From Bacillota bacterium (lineage in GTDB: Bacteria > Bacillota > Clostridia > Lachnospirales > Bianqueaceae), in assembly GCA_017441925.1 (NCBI GenBank), contig JAFRUE010000002.1, positions 1-64,000 of the forward strand: a DNA stretch of 64,000 bases, written 5' to 3'. Below, one piece after another: positions 51,203-59,799 of the stretch. Within the stretch, counting starts at the first letter, position 1, and every line of letters begins with the position of its first letter. Made by a program: the position numbers and the translations under genes. Under the pieces are notes generated by a model. The model ran no database searches and was not told where the DNA came from. It saw only the letters and a program-made list of their open reading frames with translations.

Positions 51203-52588
51203 TTATACAAGCGCTTTTGTCTTCCATTTGCCGGAACGCCAGCGCAGGACGTTCAGCGTTCCCCGGATTACTTCGTCCATCGCGAAGGAAATCCAGCATC
51301 CCGTAAGCCCCATGCCCAGTTTAACTCCGAAAAGCCAGGCAAACGGTATTGCGATACCCCAGCTGCAGATAACATTAACGATCATCGTGTATCTGGCGTC
51401 TCCCGTCGCGCTCAGAGCGCTCTGCATTACGTGGTTCATGCCGCGTCCGAGCTCTACGATCACGTCGATGACCATGACGACAGCCGCAAGCTGAATGATT
51501 TTCACTTCATCCGTAAATGCACTGAGAAGCGGGTACCTTGCAAGCGCGATGCATCCGGCAAAGATTCCGTTCAGTACAACTGTGATGATCAGATTCCGGT
51601 ACGTCATCCTCCGCGCAAGATCGGTGTTTTTCTGTCCGATGAGCCTTGCCACCATCAGACCGTTTCCCTGCCCCAGCGCCATTCCGAGCAGATAGGAATA
51701 TACAACGATATTCTCCACATATATCTTTGCGGAAATGGCAGCCGCGCCGATCACCGCCAGAATCGATGTGGAAACGAGCTGTGAGAAGGTATAGGAAAAA
51801 CCCTGTACTCCGCTCGGGATTCCGATACTGAGAATATCCCTCGTGATTTTGAAAGAATACACGCCTTTCTCGCGGAAACGGACCCCGATCGCCAGTTTCC
51901 GGAGAAATCCTGCCATGACGAGACACGAGATGGCTTCGCTGATGACCCGGACAACCGCGACGCCTGACACGCCTGTGAGCGGAGTCTCAAAAGGCCGGAT
52001 AATGACCAGGTAGCTGCCGATCGCGTTCAGGACGTTCATCAGAATGGACACGACAACAGGAAACAGAGTATTGCCGTAAGCTCTTGAGACTGCCATCATC
52101 GCAGTCATAATGGCCTGAAAGATCGAAATCCCCGCAACAATCCGCAGATAAATGACAGCCTCGGGCAGCAGCGCGTCTTCCAGCTGCAGCAGCTTAAGGA
52201 CCGGCACAGCGAATACATTTGCAAGAGCTCCCAGAATCACGGCAAGAGCCGCGCATACCGTAATACCAATCGCGGCAGCTTTACGGCCGACCTCATGGTT
52301 GCCTGCTCCAAGATTCTGATTGATGACGACGGTTACACCTGTTCCGATCACGGAATAGAACAGCGTTACCGCGTTAATGATCTGAGATGCAACACCTACG
52401 GAAGCGACGGAATTGTCCGAAAAACGGCCCAGAATATAAACGCTGACCGTATTCATCAGATTCCGCAGAACCGTCTCCACAATCAGCGGGAGCGTCAGTT
52501 TCAGATAGCTCAGATCCCCGTTCGCTGTATGGATGTAATTGTATTCATTCTTTCTGTCAAAGATATCGAAATCCTTTAGTCGGAACAT
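51203..52588 (-). CDS. MATE-family multidrug/toxic compound exporter
   Basis: A 461-residue transporter with twelve predicted helices in two related halves. TLPLIVETVLRNLMNTVSVYILG, GTGVTVVINQNLGAGN and, in the second half, GMALGQGNGLMVARLIGQK are MATE patterns. It uses a Na+ or H+ gradient to expel drugs or metabolites. It lies 24 nt after the P-loop kinase gene; the four leftward genes 53158 to 50159 may be one transcript. Confidence 0.93.
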   Translation of the reverse strand: MFRLKDFDIFDRKNEYNYIHTANGDLSYLKLTLPLIVETVLRNLMNTVSVYILGRFSDNSVASVGVASQIINAVTLFYSVIGTGVTVVINQNLGAGNHEVGRKAAAIGITVCAALAVILGALANVFAVPVLKLLQLEDALLPEAVIYLRIVAGISIFQAIMTAMMAVSRAYGNTLFPVVVSILMNVLNAIGSYLVIIRPFETPLTGVSGVAVVRVISEAISCLVMAGFLRKLAIGVRFREKGVYSFKITRDILSIGIPSGVQGFSYTFSQLVSTSILAVIGAAAISAKIYVENIVVYSYLLGMALGQGNGLMVARLIGQKNTDLARRMTYRNLIITVVLNGIFAGCIALARYPLLSAFTDEVKIIQLAAVVMVIDVIVELGRGMNHVMQSALSATGDARYTMIVNVICSWGIAIPFAWLFGVKLGMGLTGCWISFAMDEVIRGTLNVLRWRSGKWKTKALV

Positions 52589-52612
52589 ACTGCCGTATCT
52601 CCTGAGATTCTG

Positions 52613-53158
52613 TTATTTACGGGCTTCCGTTTTCTGATCTGCAAATTCTTTTTCCCAGTCATGCGTACGGATCGCACGGATCGTCCTGAGACGGAGCGTT
52701 TTATCCGGATACAGTTTTTCGATATAGTTATACCGGGCAGGGGCTGTCTTGCGGCTGTCGATCAGGACCCATTTCGCAAAAGCATAGTCCAGTTTCTCCG
52801 GGCATCCTTCCGCCATATCGGGTCTGGTCGAACCGCGGTACTTGAAATACCGCCCCATCACGCTGAAAAAACAGGCAAAGCGGTTAGGTGTGAGCAGCAG
52901 GATCCTGTCCGCCTCTTCCAGACGGCGTTCTCCGAGCTTACTCTTGTAATTGCCGTCGATGACCCAGCCTGTCTCTGCGTTTTCGTCCATAAAGCGGCGG
53001 ATATCTTCTTTCATATCTTCACTGTCCCGCTCAACCCATCCGCTTGAGAAGTTCAGGCTGTCCAGATGCAGGACGGGCAGTCCGAGCATCCTGCCGAGCG
53101 TATCCGCCAGCGTCGATTTACCGGCACCGCTATATCCCTGAATCGTAATCTTCATCAT
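52613..53158 (-). CDS. P-loop kinase-like protein (adenylate kinase/FlaR type)
   Basis: A 181-residue P-loop NTPase with Walker A GYSGAGKST near 8-16, then PVLHLDSLNF, WVIDGNY and a lid-like Arg-rich region. This is the pattern of proteins annotated as FlaR, DNA topology modulation protein or adenylate-kinase-like. The substrate is unknown; a small-molecule kinase role is plausible. Two start Met codons are adjacent (53158, 53155). Confidence 0.85.
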   Translation of the reverse strand: MMKITIQGYSGAGKSTLADTLGRMLGLPVLHLDSLNFSSGWVERDSEDMKEDIRRFMDENAETGWVIDGNYKSKLGERRLEEADRILLLTPNRFACFFSVMGRYFKYRGSTRPDMAEGCPEKLDYAFAKWVLIDSRKTAPARYNYIEKLYPDKTLRLRTIRAIRTHDWEKEFADQKTEARK

Positions 53159-53290
53159 GTCCTCCTGAAAACGTCTTCAAGTCGTTATTGTAGTACGATG
53201 TCCCGGAAAAAGCAAGGCACATTCGGCCTCATCCGGCCTTGTTCTGCATTCTTTTGCAAAAAGCATCCCCCCATGGGGCTTCCGCGGCCT

Positions 53291-53318
53291 GTATTATTGT
53301 GCTACCATACTGTCATAA
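53291..53318. promoter_or_regulatory. Candidate NikR-like operator upstream of cbiM
   Basis: GTATTA-N16-TCATAA matches the NikR half-site form GTATGA-N16-TCATAC at 10 of 12 positions, 21 nt before the cbiM start. No nikR gene is in the window and no clear promoter could be set here. Confidence 0.4.
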
Positions 53319-53338
53319 ATACTGAAGGAGGAATCATT

Positions 53339-54382
53339 ATGCATATGGCAGATGCTTTGCTGGCGCCTGCGGTTGCGGCTACCATGTACGTCGCTTCCGG
53401 GACAGCTGCCGGCATATCCATTCACAATCTGAGAAAGGACACGGAATCCGTCAAGCTGCCGACCATGGGCGTCATGGCAGCACTCGTCTTTGCGGGACAG
53501 ATGATCAACTATACCATCCCCGGTACGGGATCCTCCGGCCACCTCTGCGGCGGTCTGATGCTCTCGGCTTTACTGGGTCCGTACGGCGGCTTCCTTTCGA
53601 TGATCGTCGTTTTGGCCATACAGTGTCTGTTCTTCGCTGACGGAGGTCTGATGGCGCTCGGCGCAAATATCTGGAACATGGCTTTCTACGGATGCTTTGT
53701 CGGGTATTTCCTGATCTACCGTCCGATTATGCGGGCGAAATGGGGCAGCACCCGTATCCGTCTGATCGTCGCGTCGATCATCGGATGTATCGTCACGCTG
53801 CAGCTCGGTGCTTTCTCGGTCTGCCTGGAGACACTTGCGTCCGGCATCACGGAACTCTCCTTCGGCGCGTTTGCGGCTCTCATGCAGCCGATTCATCTGG
53901 CCATCGGCCTTGTGGAAGGCCTGATCACCGCTGCGGTCCTTGTCTTTGTCTATCAGACCAGGCCGGAACTCCTTGAAGTCGTCGGTGATCGTGAGACCAA
54001 GCCGGCCTCCTGGTCCGTCAGGAAAGTCCTGATCTGTCTGGCGGTCTTTGCGCTTCTTGTCGGCGGTATCGGTTCGCAGTTTGCGAGCAGTCATCCGGAC
54101 GGTCTGGAATGGGCGCTCTTCGGAAACGAAGAGGCCGGATACAATGCCAATATGGGTCTGGACGAAGAAAATTACGGCAAATCGGGAAGCGTATCCGAAG
54201 CGGCCGAGGCTGTTCAGGAAAAGACAGCTTTTCTGCCTGACTACGCCTTCGCGAATGACGAAGAGAATGCCGTGGGTACTTCTGTCTCCGGTATCGTCGG
54301 TTCACTGATCGTCGCGGGTGTCGCGATCGGAATCAGTGCCGCGGCCGGTTTCTACCGCAGGCGGAAAGCGGCTGAGGCATAA
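53339..54382 (+). CDS. cbiM: Nickel/cobalt ECF transporter substrate-binding protein CbiM with PDGLE domain
   Basis: The start is ATG 53339 (MHMADALLAP) with AAGGAGG upstream. This start is required because the free N-terminus and His2 coordinate the metal in CbiM/NikM. The 347-residue membrane protein has seven or so helices, the metal-contact region GSSGHLCGG, and after about residue 225 a CbiN-like module carrying the literal motif HPDGLEWAL and a final membrane helix. It imports Ni2+ or Co2+ with CbiQ and CbiO. Metal choice cannot be told from this gene. Nickel would serve LarA; cobalt would serve the corrinoid protein. Confidence 0.93.
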   Translation: MHMADALLAPAVAATMYVASGTAAGISIHNLRKDTESVKLPTMGVMAALVFAGQMINYTIPGTGSSGHLCGGLMLSALLGPYGGFLSMIVVLAIQCLFFADGGLMALGANIWNMAFYGCFVGYFLIYRPIMRAKWGSTRIRLIVASIIGCIVTLQLGAFSVCLETLASGITELSFGAFAALMQPIHLAIGLVEGLITAAVLVFVYQTRPELLEVVGDRETKPASWSVRKVLICLAVFALLVGGIGSQFASSHPDGLEWALFGNEEAGYNANMGLDEENYGKSGSVSEAAEAVQEKTAFLPDYAFANDEENAVGTSVSGIVGSLIVAGVAIGISAAAGFYRRRKAAEA

Positions 54383-54506
54383 ACCGGGCGGGCTTGCCTG
54401 TATTGCAAATATGGAGTATAATAGGCAGGATGTCATACGGCATCCTGCCGTTCTGTTTTTGATCCGCAGCTTATTACCGCCGGCTGTTAACACTAAGGAG
54501 ATTTCC

Positions 54507-55307
54507 ATGAACCCCATGACCGGAGCGATGAACGAGCTCGCGGGGATGGATGAGCTTGCCAGGCTCAGCTCCCCTATGCATCGTCTGCATCCTCTTCCAA
54601 AACTATTGACCGTACTTCTGTACATAGGGATCGTCCTGTCTTTCCCGAACACCCGCCTGAGCGGTCTGATCGCGATGGTAATCTTCCCGGCCGTCGGCTA
54701 TGCGGCCGCGGGCATCCCGGTGCGCACCTGTTTCTATAAACTCCGCTATATCCTGCCCCTTATCCTTGCCGTCGGGATATGGAATCCGATCCTGAACCGT
54801 GCCCCCATTTTAACTATCGGAAGGCTGACTGTTTCTGAGGGTATGGTCTCCTTCCTGGCGCTGATGCTGAAAGGAACACTCTCCCTGATGGCTTCCTTCC
54901 TGCTCGTCGCCACGACCGGCATTGAGAAGATCTGCTACGCCCTGCGCAAGCTCCGCGTTCCGAAGCTTCTTGTCACGATGCTCCTGATCACGTACCGCTA
55001 TATCAGTCTGCTGCTTTCCGAAGCCGGCACCATGGTCAATGCCTATTCTCTGCGCGCGCCGGGACAGAAAGGTATCCACATCTCTGCCTGGGGTTCTTTT
55101 CTGGGGCAGCTCCTGCTGCGCAGCATGGACCGCGCGTCAGAGCTCTATCAGAGCATGCAGATGCGCGGTTTTACCGGAGATTTCTACTATGCGGAAAAGC
55201 TGCGGGCAGTCACCGCGGACTATCTGTTCTTCCCCCTTGCGGCAGCCCTGTTCCTGCTTTTCAGGCTGGTCAACGTTGCCGCACTACTTGGCGGTCTTAT
55301 TGTCTGA
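54507..55307 (+). CDS. cbiQ: Energy-coupling factor transmembrane protein CbiQ
   Basis: The start is ATG 54507, with AAGGAG upstream; the frame opens earlier at 54318 but overlaps cbiM. The 266-residue protein is the ECF T component: five or so helices and the two coupling-helix motifs, YALRKLRVP and ELYQSMQMRGF (Ala-Arg-Gly-like). It transmits ATPase movement to CbiM. A 124-nt gap after cbiM contains no clear terminator. Confidence 0.92.
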   Translation: MNPMTGAMNELAGMDELARLSSPMHRLHPLPKLLTVLLYIGIVLSFPNTRLSGLIAMVIFPAVGYAAAGIPVRTCFYKLRYILPLILAVGIWNPILNRAPILTIGRLTVSEGMVSFLALMLKGTLSLMASFLLVATTGIEKICYALRKLRVPKLLVTMLLITYRYISLLLSEAGTMVNAYSLRAPGQKGIHISAWGSFLGQLLLRSMDRASELYQSMQMRGFTGDFYYAEKLRAVTADYLFFPLAAALFLLFRLVNVAALLGGLIV

Positions 55308-55323
55308 CGAAAGGATACCGATC

Positions 55324-56097
55324 ATGTCTGTGAATATAACCAATGCGCCTGCGATTCTGGAACTGCTGGACGCAGGCTGCTCCTACGACAAAAACACACC
55401 TGTCCTCTCCGGCCTGGACCTGACGATCCGCGAAGGTGAAGCTGTCGGACTGATCGGCGCGAACGGTTCCGGCAAGTCGACTCTCCTTGGTGCGCTCTGT
55501 AGTCTGATTCCCCACAGCGGAATCATCCGTCTGCACGGGCTTGATCTGGAGAAAAACAGCCTGCCGCAGATCCGCCGCAAGACCGGCTACCTCCTGCAGG
55601 ATTCCGACAGCCAGCTCTTCCTGCCGACGGTTTATGATGACATCGCTTTTGCTCCCCGCAACTACGGGCTGAGCAGCGAAGAAGTTGAAGCCGCCGTGGA
55701 TGAGGCTCTTTCCCGCACAGGCATTGAGCATCTCAGGCTCCGTCAGAATTACAAGCTCTCCGGCGGAGAGAAACGAATGGTCTGCCTTGCCGTGGTCCTT
55801 GCGATGAAACCGGGGCTGCTCCTGATGGACGAGCCATCCAACGCCCTGGATCCCTATAACCGCCGGACGCTGATCCGGCTGCTCAACCAGATGCCGGAAA
55901 CGAAGCTGATCGCTTCTCATGATCTGGATCTGGTGCTGGAGACATGTGAGCGTGTTATTCTGCTGGACGGCCACAGCATCCGCGCTGACGGGCCTGCCGA
56001 GAGCATTTTAAGCGATGAGGCCTTGCTTAGGGAATGCCGTCTGGAGCTTCCCCTTTCCCGGCAGGATCCCATTCCCTACCGTGCACAGCGCGGATAA
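55324..56097 (+). CDS. cbiO: ECF ATPase CbiO
   Basis: The start is ATG 55324, 16 nt after cbiQ. The 257-residue ABC ATPase has Walker A GANGSGKST (45-53), Q-loop YLLQDSDSQLF, signature LSGGEK (145-150) and Walker B LLLMDE (165-170), and SHD at the H-loop. It powers metal import through CbiMQ. Only one ATPase gene is present, so it likely works as a homodimer. Confidence 0.94.
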   Translation: MSVNITNAPAILELLDAGCSYDKNTPVLSGLDLTIREGEAVGLIGANGSGKSTLLGALCSLIPHSGIIRLHGLDLEKNSLPQIRRKTGYLLQDSDSQLFLPTVYDDIAFAPRNYGLSSEEVEAAVDEALSRTGIEHLRLRQNYKLSGGEKRMVCLAVVLAMKPGLLLMDEPSNALDPYNRRTLIRLLNQMPETKLIASHDLDLVLETCERVILLDGHSIRADGPAESILSDEALLRECRLELPLSRQDPIPYRAQRG

Positions 56098-56109
56098 CAG
56101 CCGGTCCGA

Positions 56110-56138
56110 TTGAATCCTGCACGGTCTTATGGTATACT
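56110..56138 (+). promoter_or_regulatory. Promoter of the CsoR-type sensor gene
   Basis: TTGAAT (56110-56115) and TATACT (56133-56138) are separated by 17 nt. Confidence 0.75.
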
Positions 56139-56171
56139 TGTTCCAGATAAAACAGAAAGAGGAGTCACATT

Positions 56172-56489
56172 ATGTCCGAAGAAACCCTGAACATCGATGA
56201 GCATCATGAGCACTCACACTCTCACTACCATTCCCCGGAGGAAAAAAAGCGTCAGATCAACCGCATTAACCGTATCAGCGGCCATCTGGCTTACGTGAAA
56301 CGGATGATAGAGGAAGACATCGACTGCGCTGACGTTCTCGTACAGATCGCCGCGATCCGCTCGGCGCTGAACGGTCTCGGCAAAGAGATCATCAATGAGC
56401 ATATTTCCCATTGCATCTATCACGCCATCGAGGACGGCGATACTCACGCTGTGGAGGAATTCCAGAAAGCGATCCAGAAATTCATGTAA
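56172..56489 (+). CDS. CsoR/RcnR-family metal-sensing repressor with His-rich N-terminus
   Basis: A 105-residue DUF156 protein. C52, H77 and C81 have exactly the spacing of the CsoR copper site (C36, H61, C65), while the first 20 residues contain seven His (DEHHEHSHSHYH), which is unusual for CsoR and suits Ni or Co. RcnR would need His in place of C81. It lies 74 nt after cbiO with its own promoter, so the metal transporter is the natural target, but no operator was identified. Confidence 0.88.
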   Translation: MSEETLNIDEHHEHSHSHYHSPEEKKRQINRINRISGHLAYVKRMIEEDIDCADVLVQIAAIRSALNGLGKEIINEHISHCIYHAIEDGDTHAVEEFQKAIQKFM

Positions 56490-56507
56490 ACCTTTTGACG
56501 TAAGCCG

Positions 56508-56536
56508 CCGGCGGCCAGGGATACCGCCGGTTTTTT
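56508..56536 (+). terminator. Terminator of the CsoR-type gene
   Basis: CCGGCGG and CCGCCGG pair around CCAGGGATA, followed by TTTTTT. Confidence 0.9.
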
Positions 56537-56537
56537 A

Positions 56538-56567
56538 TTGACAGACCGGCATCCGCGCCTATATAAT
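56538..56567 (+). promoter_or_regulatory. Promoter of the APH-like kinase gene
   Basis: TTGACA (56538-56543) and a perfect TATAAT (56562-56567) are separated by 18 nt. The first base directly abuts the preceding terminator T-run. Confidence 0.85.
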
Positions 56568-56597
56568 GGTACAAAACAAAAACAGGAGTAATCTGTT

Positions 56598-57641
56598 ATG
56601 ACATTACTGCGTTCTGAGGCACCCGCTGCCAGAAGGAAGAAAGTGCTTTTTGCCGGGGAAATCGCCGGATGGGACAGCTGGGGACGTATCTTCCAGGATA
56701 TCGGGCTGTTTAAGCCGCTCATTCAGGAGATCTGCAGGATCCACAGCCTCCCGTTCAGTGAACCGGAACATCTGACACCCGGTACAAACGCGGTCTTTGC
56801 TGTCGGAGAAATGGTCTTCAAGATCTATGCGCCGGCTGAAGCGGGCTTTGATCAGTCTGCCGACTGCGATACCGAGATCTTCGCGATGCAGCGCAGCCGT
56901 AAGGCTGGCGTTTCCGTCCCAGAAGTGATCGCGACAGGTATCCTGCACGACCGTTACGATTTTCGCTACCTGGTGCAGTCTCGCTGCCCGGGCAAAGCTT
57001 TCAGGGAGATCTGGCCGATGCCAGATCATACTAAGACAGTTCCTGCAGCAGTTTCCGGTACAGTTCCCGCAGCGGCAGATTCTGTCGGTTACAGCCCGGA
57101 TCCGGCCAAAACAGCATTTGCACGCAGTCTCCGCCGGCTTCTCGCCCCGCTGAACACGCCCTGCGAGATCTTCAACAATATCGACGTGATCCTTGATCCG
57201 GAACGCGGCAAACGGTGGGATCCTTTCCCGGAAGATTTCCGCGAAGACCGGCTCCGCATTATCGCCGGACTCTGCGAGACCGTCTGGAAGCCGGAATCCT
57301 TCGTCTTTGTCCACGGTGATCTGAATGAAGACAATATTCTGATCGACGGGAATCGCATCAGCCTCCTGGATTTCGGGGACGCGTGCCTGGCTCCGATCGA
57401 ATACGAATATGCTCTGGCGGCGACAGAGCTTTTCCGGCTCGACAAGGCGTTCCTGCAAGGTTTTTTTCCGGAATATTATGACCGTGCGGCAGCCCGGCTG
57501 CTTGACGAACTCGCCGATCTGATCACGCGCGGGATCCTGATCCATGACTTCGGCGGCGATGTGCTCCGCCAGCGATTTGGGCTCTGTGAATCACTGCACA
57601 GCACCGAAATGCTGCGGGATTTCATCCGCAGCAGATTATAG
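56598..57641 (+). CDS. Aminoglycoside phosphotransferase-fold kinase
   Basis: A 347-residue APH/choline-kinase-like protein. The catalytic loop is HGDLNEDN (239-246) and the metal motif DFGD (258-261). The N-lobe has VFKIYAP, whose Lys should bind ATP. Residues about 143-168 form an Ala/Pro/Thr-rich insertion absent from most relatives. Such enzymes phosphorylate small alcohols, sugars or antibiotics; nothing here points to resistance specifically. A YjbQ-like gene follows after 16 nt. Confidence 0.85.
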   Translation: MTLLRSEAPAARRKKVLFAGEIAGWDSWGRIFQDIGLFKPLIQEICRIHSLPFSEPEHLTPGTNAVFAVGEMVFKIYAPAEAGFDQSADCDTEIFAMQRSRKAGVSVPEVIATGILHDRYDFRYLVQSRCPGKAFREIWPMPDHTKTVPAAVSGTVPAAADSVGYSPDPAKTAFARSLRRLLAPLNTPCEIFNNIDVILDPERGKRWDPFPEDFREDRLRIIAGLCETVWKPESFVFVHGDLNEDNILIDGNRISLLDFGDACLAPIEYEYALAATELFRLDKAFLQGFFPEYYDRAAARLLDELADLITRGILIHDFGGDVLRQRFGLCESLHSTEMLRDFIRSRL

Positions 57642-57657
57642 AACAGGAGGGACAGTT

Positions 57658-58083
57658 ATGTACGATTATGAAGATCTCGGCAGCGGGCTGTACTGCTTCC
57701 GGGTAAGCAGCCACGAACACACTCAGATGATCGATATCACGGACAAGATCAAGGCGATCGTCACCGCGTCCGGCGTCCGCGAAGGACTCTGCACGGTTTT
57801 TATTCCACATACCACTGCCGCTGTCACGATCAATGAAAACGCTGATCCGGACGTCCAGGCTGATTTTATAAAAGAAATCGGCAAAATCGTGCCATGGGAA
57901 GACGGATACCGCCACTACGAAGGCAACAGCGCGGCGCATCTCAAAAGCTCAATGATGGGATTCTCCGAGACCGTGATCCTGCACGAAGGACGCCTACTGC
58001 TCGGGACCTGGCAGGGTATTTATTTTCTTGAATACGACGGCAGCCGTACACGTAGAGTGTATGTAAAGATCCTGCAGGGCTGA
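57658..58083 (+). CDS. YjbQ/UPF0047 family protein
   Basis: The start is ATG 57658 with AGGAGG upstream, giving 141 residues. It has the family blocks FIPHTTAAVTINENADPDV, NSAAHLKSSMMG and GTWQGIYFLEYDG. The conserved His and Asp residues form a putative metal site. Members of the family have shown weak thiamin phosphate synthase activity, but the true role is unknown. It is co-transcribed with the APH-like kinase. Confidence 0.92.
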   Translation: MYDYEDLGSGLYCFRVSSHEHTQMIDITDKIKAIVTASGVREGLCTVFIPHTTAAVTINENADPDVQADFIKEIGKIVPWEDGYRHYEGNSAAHLKSSMMGFSETVILHEGRLLLGTWQGIYFLEYDGSRTRRVYVKILQG

Positions 58084-58105
58084 GATCTGTCCCCGACCGA
58101 AACAT

Positions 58106-58144
58106 AAAAAAGAATGCCTCCGGCTGATCCGATCAGCCGGAGGC
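58106..58144. terminator. Bidirectional terminator between yjbQ-like and lipoprotein genes
   Basis: A perfect 14-bp stem GCCTCCGGCTGATC/GATCAGCCGGAGGC with a one-base turn (58116-58144) and an A-run on the left that serves as T-run for the minus strand. Confidence 0.85.
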
Positions 58145-58173
58145 TAAGTTTATGTGGAAGATATATGAAAGCT

Positions 58174-59772
58174 TTAATGATGTCCGCCGGGACCTCCGAA
58201 ACCACCCATTCCGCCGCCAAAGCCGCCGTTCATGCCGCCCTGGCCGCCGAATCCTCCTCCCATCATGGAGTTCCCGATCTGGGTGACTTCAGAACCGTTT
58301 ACCGTCACCGTCCCGCCGTTCAGCTGACCGATCCCGTCGTAATCGAACGCAAACTGAGCTGTGATATCGATCGTGCCGCCGTTGATGATCAGTCCGCCGT
58401 TTGAATCCAGTGCATCTGTATCGCCCTGACCCATCGTGATCTTGATCGTTCCGTCATTGATCACGATAAACGGATAGTACGCAGAGCTCTTGTCGGAAGC
58501 ATTGATCCCGTCATCAGACGCGGCAATTGTGATCGTTCCGCTGTTGATCTCAACAACGGTTCCCTCGATGCCTTCCGCGGCAGTGATATCAAACTGTCCC
58601 CCATTGATCAGAGTATAACTCGTTCCCTGGATCCCGTCGTCAGCTGCGCTGATACTGAATGAACCGCCGTAAACTGCGACATGTCCGACTGTATCATCAT
58701 CGTCGTTTTCGCAGTGGATCGCATCCTTATCTGTCACGATCCGGAAAGTCCCATCGTAGATCGAAACCGAATCGTTAGCTTCAATCGCGTCTTTAGTGCT
58801 TGTGATAACATACGATCCTCCTGTGATCTTCAGATCGTCTTTGCAGGTAATGCCGTTGCCGGCAGCTGAATTCACGTTCAGAGTTCCGAGACCGTTCAGC
58901 GTCAGGTCATCTTTCGCAAAGATGACCGCGTCCGTTTTGGTATCTCCGTCTTTGACGAAATCTCCGGTCACGGCCAGCGAATTGTCAGACGCTTTTGCCG
59001 TCGTCACAAAGACCTTATCCGCAGAAACCACGTAAATGACCGGGAAACTATCGTTCGTGACGTTCAGGCCGTCGAGCACCAGCTGAACCTTCGCCTCGTC
59101 TGCGGCATTGACCTTGACAGTGAAATTCTCCGCCTTTCCGCTCAGCACATAGATGCCTTCTTCCGTGATCTCAACAGTCTGCCCGTCAGCAGCTGCGATC
59201 TTCTTCGCAGCAGAAGTATCAGCCGTCTGCTCCAAGTCTCTGTCGCTGAAAACCTCACTTGCATCCATATTGACCGAAACATAATCCGTCACCTGCGATG
59301 TCTGGCCCGGAATCTGGCCCGGCATGCCGCCCTGACCGCCCTGTCCTGGCTGCATACCTCCTTGCATTCCGCTCTGCGGTCCAAAACCATAGCCGCCCTG
59401 CATGCTGCCCTGACCGTCCTGCGGACCAAAGTCCTGTCCGGACTCCGTGCCCGGCTGCGTGCCATCCGGCAACGTGCCTCCGGGCATCATCCCGCCAGGT
59501 ATCTGTCCGGGCTGCATCTGCCCGGGCTGCATCTGTCCCCCGGTATCATCACCGGGCTGTCCCTCCGGAGGTTCTCCTGGCATTTCTTCAGACACTTCCT
59601 CTGTTTTTTTCTCCTGAATGTCTGCCGATACCGTACTGCTCTCATTCACAGTCGTTTCGCTGATTCCATCATCTGCCGTATGGATTTCTCCGACACATCC
59701 GACAAGCATTGCCGCTGCAGTCAGACACGCGATGACAGTGATCATATGCTTATACCACTTGATGTTCCTCAT
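58174..59772 (-). CDS. Large DUF4353-type lipoprotein with Gly/Pro/Gln-rich linker
   Basis: A 532-residue lipoprotein with lipobox LVGC near residue 26. Residues about 65-160 are low complexity (repeated MQPGQ, GGMQPGQGGQ). From about 195 on there is a right-handed beta-helix with repeats of the type GGT/SxxIxxxxDGI and ENDDDDTVG, the carbohydrate-binding/DUF4353 fold. It ends in a Gly-rich tail (MMGGGFGGQGGMNGGFGGG) and GHH. It is probably surface-anchored; ligand unknown. It is a tandem paralogue of the gene at 59800-61008. Confidence 0.85.
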   Translation of the reverse strand: MRNIKWYKHMITVIACLTAAAMLVGCVGEIHTADDGISETTVNESSTVSADIQEKKTEEVSEEMPGEPPEGQPGDDTGGQMQPGQMQPGQIPGGMMPGGTLPDGTQPGTESGQDFGPQDGQGSMQGGYGFGPQSGMQGGMQPGQGGQGGMPGQIPGQTSQVTDYVSVNMDASEVFSDRDLEQTADTSAAKKIAAADGQTVEITEEGIYVLSGKAENFTVKVNAADEAKVQLVLDGLNVTNDSFPVIYVVSADKVFVTTAKASDNSLAVTGDFVKDGDTKTDAVIFAKDDLTLNGLGTLNVNSAAGNGITCKDDLKITGGSYVITSTKDAIEANDSVSIYDGTFRIVTDKDAIHCENDDDDTVGHVAVYGGSFSISAADDGIQGTSYTLINGGQFDITAAEGIEGTVVEINSGTITIAASDDGINASDKSSAYYPFIVINDGTIKITMGQGDTDALDSNGGLIINGGTIDITAQFAFDYDGIGQLNGGTVTVNGSEVTQIGNSMMGGGFGGQGGMNGGFGGGMGGFGGPGGHH

Positions 59773-59799
59773 TGTTAAACGCCTCTTTCCTTTCTGTTT

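Noticed and set aside
53159..53338. Cobalamin or NiCo riboswitch upstream of cbiM
   Set aside because: The 180-nt region lacks the conserved cobalamin-box sequence and the NiCo multi-stem core; only a NikR-like palindrome was seen. No riboswitch was seen upstream of the corrinoid operon either.
56598..57641. Antibiotic-resistance gene
   Set aside because: The APH fold is also that of many metabolic kinases; no match to a known resistance subfamily can be shown from sequence alone.
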